Shown here piece after piece: positions 57,914 through 64,000 of a stretch of 64,000 bases of DNA. This DNA comes from an uncultured Treponema sp. (lineage in GTDB: Bacteria > Spirochaetota > Spirochaetia > Treponematales > Treponemataceae): NCBI GenBank assembly GCA_947167745.1, contig CAMVJE010000002.1:20077-84076 (forward strand). The letters are read 5' to 3'. Position numbers and translations under genes: made by a program. Every line of letters begins with the position of its first letter. Positions within the stretch are counted from its first letter, which is position 1. Under the pieces are notes generated by a model. The model saw nothing but the letters and a program-made list of their open reading frames with translations, did no database searches and was not told the DNA's origin.

Positions 57914-58924
57914 ATGAGTGCACCGATCTATCTTTTTACGGGTCCAGAAATTGGCAGCCGTAATGAACGAGTTGAGTCAATAAAGAGCAGTCTCATAAAA
58001 AAGTTTGGTGACGTAGATAATTATCTCCTATATGCGTCAGATTCCAAAATCGAAGAAATTATTGCCAAACTTCAGACGGAATCTCTCTTTGTTCCGGCTA
58101 CCTGTGTCGTTCTGCGTGAAGCCGAACTGGTCAAAAAAAAAGATGAAATCGAACTTATAGCGTCATGGCTCAAAACAGCAAAGGATTCTGCTACACTTAT
58201 TCTTGTTTCTGATGAAATTTCTGTTGATTCAAAACTTGATAAACTGATTCCAAAGGAGAATAAGCAGATTTTCTGGGCAATGGATGAAAGCCGGCTTCAG
58301 GACTGGCTCAGAAATTATTTCCGGAAAAACGGCTATGCAATTGATGAGGATGCACTGGAGTCAATTCTAGAACTTACCGAAAACAACACCGAGGCTTTGC
58401 GTACTGAATGTAACAGATTTTTTCTTTGCTTTCCAAAAGAGCATGAAATCACTGGTGATGATGTAGAACAGATTCTTGCCCATAATCGTGAAGAGTCCGC
58501 TTTTACTTTATTTGATGCAATGGCAACTCCCTCACAGGCCCCAGCAACCCGGCTTGAGTCTGCTCTTTCAATTTTGCAGAAGATACTTCTTACAAAAAAC
58601 AACAGTCCTGTCATGATTTTATCAGGTCTGGCCTCTTGTTTTCGTCGTCTTGAACTCTGGCATTCAATTCATGCTGGCGGCTATGTTGATGAAATCACTC
58701 TTAAATCAAAGGGCTTTTCGAGTAAAACTGCCCGTAATCAATATTCACGGGCATCCAGGGTCTGGACTTTTGGTCAATGCGCTGCCATTTTGGCCTCAAT
58801 TTCCGGAACAGACAGTGAAATAAGGTCAACAGGTATGACTCTTCAGAATACACAGCTTTCCGTTCTCCTTTACGAAATTGTTATGAAAAACGGAGGGCGT
58901 TCTGCAAAATATGAGGCTAGCTGA
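57914..58924 (+). CDS. holA: DNA polymerase III delta subunit
   Basis: 336 residues with the three-domain layout of HolA: an AAA-like start (IYLFTGPEIGSRNERVESI), a middle with DKLIPKENKQIFWAMDESRLQDWLRNYF and ENNTEALRTECNRFFL, and a helical collar domain (about 205-330). It opens the sliding clamp during loading. It is not a strong ATPase; the Walker motif is degenerate, as in the family. It starts five bases after lexA. Confidence 0.85.
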   Translation: MSAPIYLFTGPEIGSRNERVESIKSSLIKKFGDVDNYLLYASDSKIEEIIAKLQTESLFVPATCVVLREAELVKKKDEIELIASWLKTAKDSATLILVSDEISVDSKLDKLIPKENKQIFWAMDESRLQDWLRNYFRKNGYAIDEDALESILELTENNTEALRTECNRFFLCFPKEHEITGDDVEQILAHNREESAFTLFDAMATPSQAPATRLESALSILQKILLTKNNSPVMILSGLASCFRRLELWHSIHAGGYVDEITLKSKGFSSKTARNQYSRASRVWTFGQCAAILASISGTDSEIRSTGMTLQNTQLSVLLYEIVMKNGGRSAKYEAS

Positions 58925-58932
58925 TTCTATAA

Positions 58933-59160
58933 TCATTGAATTTCGATAGAGTTTAGCAAATCTTTGAGTTTTGTAAGTTCTTCTGCGGTAAGGGTGAGAC
59001 CTTTGCCCATTTTCTGGTGGTCAGCAGACCAGCTTCTAAGGTCATATTTTGCGGGTTTTTTATTCCACGAAATTTTATTGAGTTCAAGATTCCAGCCACC
59101 GCTTCCTTCAGCGATTTTCAGATGTTCGCCCATAAAGTCGAATGTGAAATTTTCTGCCAT
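58933..59160 (-). CDS. YdbC/PC4-like single-strand nucleic-acid-binding protein
   Basis: 75 residues from the ATG behind ggaggt. The motif GGWNLELNKISWNKKPAKYDLRSWS then HQKMGKGLTLTAEEL matches the bacterial YdbC family, whose fold is like the coactivator PC4 and which binds single-stranded DNA. It converges on holA with only eight bases between. Its role is likely in replication or repair, or in transcription. Confidence 0.85.
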   Translation of the reverse strand: MAENFTFDFMGEHLKIAEGSGGWNLELNKISWNKKPAKYDLRSWSADHQKMGKGLTLTAEELTKLKDLLNSIEIQ

Positions 59161-59242
59161 AATAAAACCTCCGTTTTCTCCAATTATAGACCCTATTTGA
59201 AAAAAATACATTTTTTTTATACCACAACGGACTTTCTCTTTG

Positions 59243-59271
59243 TTGCTTATGATGTGTTTCTTCTTTATAAT
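59243..59271 (+). promoter_or_regulatory. Promoter of the envelope lipoprotein operon
   Basis: -35 TTGCTT (59243-59248), 17-base spacer, perfect -10 TATAAT (59266-59271). The leader is ~50 bases and ends in gggagga before the GTG start. Confidence 0.7.
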
Positions 59272-59329
59272 AATATAATAAATAAAAATTGCCGAAAATT
59301 TAAATAAGGTAAAAATAGGGAGGACTTAC

Positions 59330-60346
59330 GTGAAAAAGTTTCTAATTTCATTTTTCAGTGTCGCTGTAATTCTTTCAGTGATTTCCTGTGGCTCAACTCC
59401 AACAGCTGAACCAGAAACGGATATTGCCCCGGCAGTTGAAGAACCTGCTGCAGAAACCCAGCCTGCTGCTGATGATTTTTCTAAGGCAAATGAGGCTCTT
59501 CTTTCTCAGGCGGATTCGGCTCGGCAGAAGGCTATTGATGCTGGTGCCGAAAAGTTTTTTCCAGATGTTCTGGCATCAGACGATAAATTTTATGATGATG
59601 TAAAGGCTGAGATAAAGTCAAATCCGAATGCCGATCATTCTGCAAAGATTAAGGAAGTAATCACAAGATATGATGCCCTTGCAACTGCTTCTCTTGCAAA
59701 AGAAATGGAAGAAAAGGCAAAGGAGCTCGGTCTTTCTGATGATTCTGCTGCAAAGGCTCTTGCTGATTTTCAGGCTTCTGACAATGGTGCAGACATGCGT
59801 ACTAATGCAGAAAAGGCTCTCAGTGCTTATTCAGCTCTTCTTCTGCAACATCTCGGTGAAATGGCAAAAACTGAGCGAGCAGCTGCCCTTGAGGCAAAGA
59901 AAAATGCCGACAGTGTTAAAGCTGGTGTTGCAAAAAAAGCAGAATATATCGAAGCTTCAAACACATTTAAAAAGGCAGATGCTTCTTTTGTAACTAAAGA
60001 TCTTGAAGGTGCTTATAAGGGATATCGTACTGCAAAAAATACTTTCACCAATCTTTATGAAACAATTGCGGCTAAAAGGGCTGCTGCACAGGCTGCAATC
60101 GAACGAGCAAAGCAGCGTGTTGCTGAGGCCGAAAATTACACTAAAGAGGCTGACACAATTGCTCCAATCGAAGGTGAAGTAGCGGGAATTGAAAAGGAAG
60201 ATGCGGTTCTTCTTGAGGCAGATAATTTCGCAAATCCAGATGACGCTGTAATAAATGTTGAAGATAGCGATGATGCAAAAAAAGCCGCTGCAATTGATGG
60301 TGCCATTAATTCCGCTGTAAACGCACTTGAAGGAGATGCCAAATGA
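59330..60346 (+). CDS. Helical envelope lipoprotein
   Basis: 338 residues from GTG 59330 behind gggagga. Lipobox VISC at about 17-20, then a Pro/Glu/Ala linker. A long Ala/Lys/Glu-rich helical body (about 45-285) follows, and then an acidic end. No catalytic motif. It overlaps the LysM-like gene by ATGA. It probably works with that protein at the cell wall or periplasm; I know no exact family. Confidence 0.7.
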   Translation: MKKFLISFFSVAVILSVISCGSTPTAEPETDIAPAVEEPAAETQPAADDFSKANEALLSQADSARQKAIDAGAEKFFPDVLASDDKFYDDVKAEIKSNPNADHSAKIKEVITRYDALATASLAKEMEEKAKELGLSDDSAAKALADFQASDNGADMRTNAEKALSAYSALLLQHLGEMAKTERAAALEAKKNADSVKAGVAKKAEYIEASNTFKKADASFVTKDLEGAYKGYRTAKNTFTNLYETIAAKRAAAQAAIERAKQRVAEAENYTKEADTIAPIEGEVAGIEKEDAVLLEADNFANPDDAVINVEDSDDAKKAAAIDGAINSAVNALEGDAK

Positions 60347-61038
60347 AAAAAGTTTTAGCCATTGCCACAATGTTCCTTGCAGGCTCTCTTTTCTTCGCCG
60401 CAAGTTATCGAAATAACACTTATCAGAAACTTGCTGATGAATACACTCGCAAGGCCGAACACGCACTTGATGCCGGTGAGTATGTTCTTGCCGAAGAATA
60501 TGCTGCAAAGGCAGAAGAAAATGCTCGTCTTTCAGAAGAATTTGTTAAAAAAATGCTGGCAAAATCTGACTGCGATGCTGTGATGAAGCAGGCTTCAAGA
60601 AAGCTTGACTATGCTAAGAGTATCAATGCAGAGAGAAATTTCCCCATGGCATATTCTTCAGCACAAAAATCATACGCAAGTGCACAGGAATCATACGGAA
60701 ACGAGGATTATGTTGCTGCAACTGCATTTGCAAAACAGGTACTTGATGCTCTTGCAGATATTAAAGAGATCACACCGCTTCCTGAGTTTTATGTGGTTCG
60801 TCCATGGGCTGAAACAAAAGACTGCTATTGGAATATTTCAGGGCGTCCTTATGTTTACGACAATCCTCTCTTGTGGGAGAACCTTTATCAGGCAAACAAA
60901 TCGAATATGCCACGTCCCAATGATCCTAACCTCATTCTTCCTGGCATGAAAATGAAGATTCCGAGTATTACCGGAGAGTATAGAGAAGGTGTTTACAATC
61001 CTTCAAAAAAATACGATCCGTATTCAGCAAATCGCTAG
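60343..61038 (+). CDS. Periplasmic protein with C-terminal LysM-like domain
   Basis: 231 residues. A Sec signal (about 1-20), then repeated helical pairs (LADEYTRKAEHALDAGEYVLAEEYAAKAEENA; KLDYAKSINAERNFPMAYSSAQKSY) that resemble TPR-like units. A LysM-like end follows: YVVRPWAETKDCYWNISGRPYVYDN, LWENLYQANKSNMPRPNDPNLILPGMKMKIP. LysM binds peptidoglycan. It is co-translated with the lipoprotein before it, suggesting a wall-linked complex. Confidence 0.75.
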   Translation: MKKVLAIATMFLAGSLFFAASYRNNTYQKLADEYTRKAEHALDAGEYVLAEEYAAKAEENARLSEEFVKKMLAKSDCDAVMKQASRKLDYAKSINAERNFPMAYSSAQKSYASAQESYGNEDYVAATAFAKQVLDALADIKEITPLPEFYVVRPWAETKDCYWNISGRPYVYDNPLLWENLYQANKSNMPRPNDPNLILPGMKMKIPSITGEYREGVYNPSKKYDPYSANR

Positions 61039-61043
61039 AAGTC

Positions 61044-61076
61044 AGGCCCTGTTCATTAAAGAGCAGGGCTTTTTTC
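61044..61076 (+). terminator. Terminator of the envelope operon
   Basis: Arms gccctg (61046-61051) and cagggc (61064-61069) with a following T-tract. The stop of the convergent NUDIX gene lies in its loop. Confidence 0.75.
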
Positions 61077-61613
61077 TTTCCACAGTTTATATTTTAAAAG
61101 TGCGGCAAGCATAAGAGCGTGAGGGTATTCTTCATTTCCGATGTTTTCATACACTTCTTCAACTGGAATCTGCCGGTATTCTACGAATTCATCTTTATCA
61201 AGGTGTTGAATTCCAGTACTGACTAGATTTTCCGCTGCAAAAAAATGCACTTTGTTACTCATGAGAGCCGGATTGGGGTTTACCGAACCGAGGTAAGTGA
61301 GTTTTCCTGCCTTATATCCGGTTTCTTCTTCCATCTCTCGGCGAGCTGCTTCTTCCGGTTTTTCTCCCTGATTAATAACTCCGCCAGGAAATTCAATACT
61401 AAGATTTCCATAGCCGTGCCGCCATTGCTTTACAGTGATAAATTTTCCATTTATTTCCGGGACAACAATTACCCAGTCTGGCGCATCCATTACGATGTAC
61501 TTACCCTTTAAGCCGTCTGGATTTTCAGATTCCACTTCATTTACTGTAAGTACGACGGTTTTTAAGAGTTCTTTTTTGTTTAATTCTTTCCAGATAAGTT
61601 TTTCTTCGTTCAT
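61056..61613 (-). CDS. NUDIX hydrolase, ADP-ribose pyrophosphatase-like
   Basis: 185 residues from an ATG behind ctggag. The Nudix box is complete: GVINQGEKPEEAARREMEEETGY. Residues before it (IEFPGG) and the SVNPNPALMSNKVHFF region after it fit ADP-ribose or nucleotide-sugar pyrophosphatases. Its last codons pass through the convergent terminator. The exact substrate is not readable. Confidence 0.85.
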   Translation of the reverse strand: MNEEKLIWKELNKKELLKTVVLTVNEVESENPDGLKGKYIVMDAPDWVIVVPEINGKFITVKQWRHGYGNLSIEFPGGVINQGEKPEEAARREMEEETGYKAGKLTYLGSVNPNPALMSNKVHFFAAENLVSTGIQHLDKDEFVEYRQIPVEEVYENIGNEEYPHALMLAALLKYKLWKEKSPAL

Positions 61614-61635
61614 AAATTGCTCCAGAAATTTTGTT

Positions 61636-61663
61636 TTGATTTTGACGATTTATATTATACAAT
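61636..61663 (+). promoter_or_regulatory. Promoter of the cytidylate-kinase-like operon
   Basis: -35 TTGATT (61636-61641), 16-base spacer, -10 TACAAT (61658-61663). The start at 61700 has ggagg. Confidence 0.5.
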
Positions 61664-61699
61664 ATTTAGAATAGAAAATCTGATTCCCTGGAGGCGATT

Positions 61700-62524
61700 A
61701 TGGCAATTATTACAGTTTCAAGACAGCTTGCTTCCCTTGGGGACCAAGTCAGTGCAAAAATAGCAGAATGTCTTGGCTACAAGTTTTTTGGAAAAAAAGA
61801 AATCGAAAAGAGAATTGTTGAGCTTGGCTTTCCGGAGTCCAAACTGTCTAAATTTGATGAACGGAAACTTGGATTTTTTGCAGGTCTTACCCGTGGAAGG
61901 GATGAATACCTCAATTGCTTGATGACGGCGATTCTTGAGGCAGCTTCAGAGAATAATTGCGTAATAGTAGGCCGTGGTTCATTTATAATTCTTAAAGATT
62001 TGGAAAATCATGTTTCCTGTCGTATTATTGCTGATGAAAAACTTCGGACGGAGCGGCTCAAAAATGAACTTGGCTGTGATACCAGGACTGCTGCAAAAAA
62101 AATCTCTGCCGCTGAAGTTCAGCAGAAAGCTTTTCATAAGGGATTTTTTAACTTTGACATACATGACCCGGCTATGTTCGATGTTCTTGTAAATACTGCC
62201 AGCCTTGATGTTGACGCAATTGCGGCTTCTATCGTTGCGCTTGAAAAAAGTCAGATTACACCCGAAAAGGACCTGGCCGGGCAGAAAAAAATCGACGAGC
62301 TTCTTATCGGTCAGAGAATCGTAAATCTTCTAATATTCGTATACGATATAAACATCAGTTTCCTGAGAACTAGTGTTGAGGGCAAAAAAATAACTTTGCA
62401 TGGAATGGCCGAATCTGTAACAAGTGTTGACAGTGCTGTAACAATTGTTGGGGCCGAACTCCCCGGATATGAAATCGAGTCAGCTATAGTGATTTCCCAG
62501 GATTTTGGAGTATACGACAGATGA
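61700..62524 (+). CDS. Cytidylate-kinase-like protein
   Basis: 274 residues. The N-terminal ~190 match the cytidylate-kinase-like family: ITVSRQLASLGDQVSAKIAECLGY, a weak P-loop in which GxGGxxI has become SLGDQV, then NNCVIVGRGSFIIL and RIIADEKLRTERL. The C-terminal ~70 residues (VEGKKITLHGMAESVTSVDSAV) look like a BON-type small domain. The altered P-loop makes nucleotide-kinase activity uncertain. It overlaps the next gene by ATGA. Confidence 0.7.
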   Translation: MAIITVSRQLASLGDQVSAKIAECLGYKFFGKKEIEKRIVELGFPESKLSKFDERKLGFFAGLTRGRDEYLNCLMTAILEAASENNCVIVGRGSFIILKDLENHVSCRIIADEKLRTERLKNELGCDTRTAAKKISAAEVQQKAFHKGFFNFDIHDPAMFDVLVNTASLDVDAIAASIVALEKSQITPEKDLAGQKKIDELLIGQRIVNLLIFVYDINISFLRTSVEGKKITLHGMAESVTSVDSAVTIVGAELPGYEIESAIVISQDFGVYDR

Positions 62525-63276
62525 TGAATTATTTTTCACTTGTTTTTTCATCATCCGGCTTTCTTGAGCAGTTTATTGCCGCCCTTGTAATTTTTATACT
62601 TGGCTGTGCTGCAACTTCTTTTTTACGAATTTTTATTTTTCCGTCAAAGTCTAAGTCTGGCCGTTTCGTTTCTGCTTGTGTTTTTCTGACTTTTGCCATT
62701 CTTCTTTACACGGTTTTGATATTTCTTACTAAGTCCCTTTTTCCATTCCATGATTTTTTGCAGAGTCACTTCCGGTCAGGCTGTAGCCTTCAGTCATTTG
62801 TTCTGATTCTATTAATTGAATTTGTGTCTGGAATTTTAATTTCTGCCTGCTGGAAGATTTTTTTACCTCTTTTTCTATTTTTCTATGCTGGAACTACATT
62901 TTATGCATACCGTTTCTTTGAGAAAGATTTTGGTCATCAAACGGAAAGTCTTCAACTCACTTTTAATAAAAGCAGTCTTTTAGCAGGAGATCGAATTTTA
63001 GAGCATGATGGTTATGAAGGCAAAATTTTGATTCTTCCTCACTGCCGGTTAAGTGATTCACTTCCCTTCCTTTTACCTAGAGACTGGTATGACTTTAATT
63101 CATTAAAAATAATTGCACATTCAGATAGTATTCCTGTGAAGAAGCACATTTTTTTTAAGCAGACCGAAAATTTAACAATTGAGTTTCCTGAAAAACTTTA
63201 TTATCCAGGAATTTTCCTTCTTAAGCTGAATTATGCGGATTTGGCATCAGAATTAAAACTGGAAAAAATTTTATAG
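62521..63276 (+). CDS. Membrane protein of unknown function
   Basis: 251 residues. Four hydrophobic helices (about 16-40, 50-73, 90-112, 114-134), then a soluble ~110-residue part (LQLTFNKSSLLAGDRILEHDGYEGKILILP) that looks beta-rich. No family is recognised. It is translationally coupled to the cytidylate-kinase-like gene. Confidence 0.5.
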   Translation: MMNYFSLVFSSSGFLEQFIAALVIFILGCAATSFLRIFIFPSKSKSGRFVSACVFLTFAILLYTVLIFLTKSLFPFHDFLQSHFRSGCSLQSFVLILLIEFVSGILISACWKIFLPLFLFFYAGTTFYAYRFFEKDFGHQTESLQLTFNKSSLLAGDRILEHDGYEGKILILPHCRLSDSLPFLLPRDWYDFNSLKIIAHSDSIPVKKHIFFKQTENLTIEFPEKLYYPGIFLLKLNYADLASELKLEKIL

Positions 63277-63299
63277 GGATTATAAAAAATCTCATTCCA

Positions 63300-63328
63300 T
63301 TTACTTTTTCTCTGTAAAAAACTATACT
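63300..63328 (+). promoter_or_regulatory. Promoter of the phosphatidyltransferase gene, leaderless layout
   Basis: -35 TTTACT (63300-63305), 17-base spacer, -10 TATACT (63323-63328), seven bases to ATG 63336. No ribosome site. Confidence 0.6.
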
Positions 63329-63335
63329 CAGATAC

Positions 63336-63947
63336 ATGAAACTTTCGAATAAATTTACTTTGTCAAGAGCCTTGTTTGCACCTGTCTTTTATTTGATTTT
63401 TAATCTTCCTGTCTGGACTGGCTCTCAGCTTCTTTCATTTATTTCTGCCTGTATTATGATTCCTCTTCTGGCTATTGTGGAACTCACTGATTATTGGGAT
63501 GGCCATTATGCTAGAAAACACAATGAAGTAAGTGATTTTGGAAAGATTTTTGATCCTTTTGCCGATGTTGTATTAAATTTAACGGTGTTTATATGCGCGA
63601 TTGCTTCGGGATACATGCCCATGATTCTTTTTGTTCTTATCCTATACCGCGAATTTACTCAAAGTTTTCTTCGTATGGCAGCTCTCAAAAAAGGAATTGC
63701 TATTGCGGCCCGAAAAGGGGGGAAGTTAAAAACTGTTTTTTACATTATTTCCGGATTTGCTTTCCTGGCAATAGAGAGTTATAAGCGTTTTGGATTTACA
63801 TTTATTCCTGAGAATATTAATTCACTGATTACCTCGGTTTTCAATGTTGTAACAATGGTGTTTTTCTGCCTGTGCGTGATTTTGAGCTGGGGTTCTTTTA
63901 TTGATTATATAAAATCCTTTTATTCAATAGTAAAAGATAACGATTAA
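63336..63947 (+). CDS. CDP-alcohol phosphatidyltransferase (PgsA-like)
   Basis: 203 residues with about five membrane helices. The complete CDP-alcohol signature is present: DYWDGHYARKHNEVSDFG then KIFDPFAD, holding all acidic residues of DxxDGxxARx8GxxxDxxxD. Family members join CDP-diacylglycerol to an alcohol such as glycerol 3-phosphate in phospholipid synthesis. PgsA is most likely; the alcohol is not certain. Confidence 0.85.
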   Translation: MKLSNKFTLSRALFAPVFYLIFNLPVWTGSQLLSFISACIMIPLLAIVELTDYWDGHYARKHNEVSDFGKIFDPFADVVLNLTVFICAIASGYMPMILFVLILYREFTQSFLRMAALKKGIAIAARKGGKLKTVFYIISGFAFLAIESYKRFGFTFIPENINSLITSVFNVVTMVFFCLCVILSWGSFIDYIKSFYSIVKDND

Positions 63948-63985
63948 AAAAAATAAAAAAAAATCGAAAAAAAATAAAAAATCTG

Positions 63986-63991
63986 TTGACA
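63986..63991 (+). promoter_or_regulatory. -35 box at the window edge
   Basis: A perfect TTGACA preceded by a long A-rich tract (63948-63981) that could act as an UP element. The -10 would lie beyond the window, so this is likely the promoter of the next gene. Confidence 0.4.
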
Positions 63992-64000
63992 GAAAAAATA

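Noticed and set aside
1..64000. CRISPR array or insertion sequence
   Set aside because: No regular repeat-spacer pattern and no transposase ORF were found; the island repeats are irregular and gene-linked.

Overview
The window looks like a chromosome segment of a host-associated Treponema (Spirochaetota). This rests on gene content: a permease-free regulatory PTS (PtsI, HprK, HPr), an XPB-type helicase with a helicase-associated partner, a class III nucleotide cyclase, CidA/LrgA-LrgB, three pectate lyases and moderately AT-rich DNA. The pectate lyases suggest a pectin-degrading gut, rumen or oral species. The species cannot be fixed from the sequence alone.

Bases 1-8650 are an accessory island, quite unlike the rest. 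It holds two precursors with almost the same double-glycine (bacteriocin-type) leader, at 27-1274 and 6125-6541. It also holds at least four membrane proteins that look like immunity proteins, three copies of a small two-helix membrane protein, and two RDD-like membrane proteins. Three further orphan modules keep only the C-terminal tail of the first precursor (consensus DWLEEKIWGEAK), each joined to a different N-terminus. Two of the island's small ORFs begin with what looks like the first residues of a C39 peptidase/ABC exporter. Long direct repeats cover the end of the immunity gene and the bases after it. I read this as a polymorphic secreted-effector/immunity array that changes by recombination, and it is the most interesting part of the window.

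Bases 8700-32200 are mostly minus-strand housekeeping and signalling genes. They include a GGDEF / degenerate HD-domain / solute-binding lipoprotein operon (12123-8757) and an acyl-CoA synthetase on the plus strand. An Rsm22-like protein, a MerR regulator and Der form a tightly packed run, with PtsI just upstream. Then come a methyltransferase, a giant 2-hydroxyacyl-CoA dehydratase activase-like fusion, a nucleotide cyclase with a coiled-coil partner, LrgA/LrgB, a PurF-like protein lacking the glutaminase cysteine, and an outer-membrane barrel protein.

Bases 32280-46330 hold an Mbeg1-like lipase, an ACT-domain protein, three secreted PL1 pectate lyases, AspS, a phosphohexomutase, an ApbE-like flavin transferase, a GGDEF/EAL protein and a dicarboxylate symporter. 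Bases 46380-64000 hold an XPB operon, RecQ, tRNA-Leu(CAA) with a duplicated 3' end, ComM/YifB, HPF, HprK, HPr, LexA, HolA, a YdbC/PC4 protein, an envelope lipoprotein/LysM pair, a NUDIX hydrolase, a cytidylate-kinase-like protein and a CDP-alcohol phosphatidyltransferase.

A theme across the window is that many genes without a Shine-Dalgarno sequence have a recognisable -10 box only 6-9 bases before the start codon. These include ptsI, hprK, aspS, pgsA-like, the phosphohexomutase, the symporter and the lipase. This suggests leaderless mRNAs.
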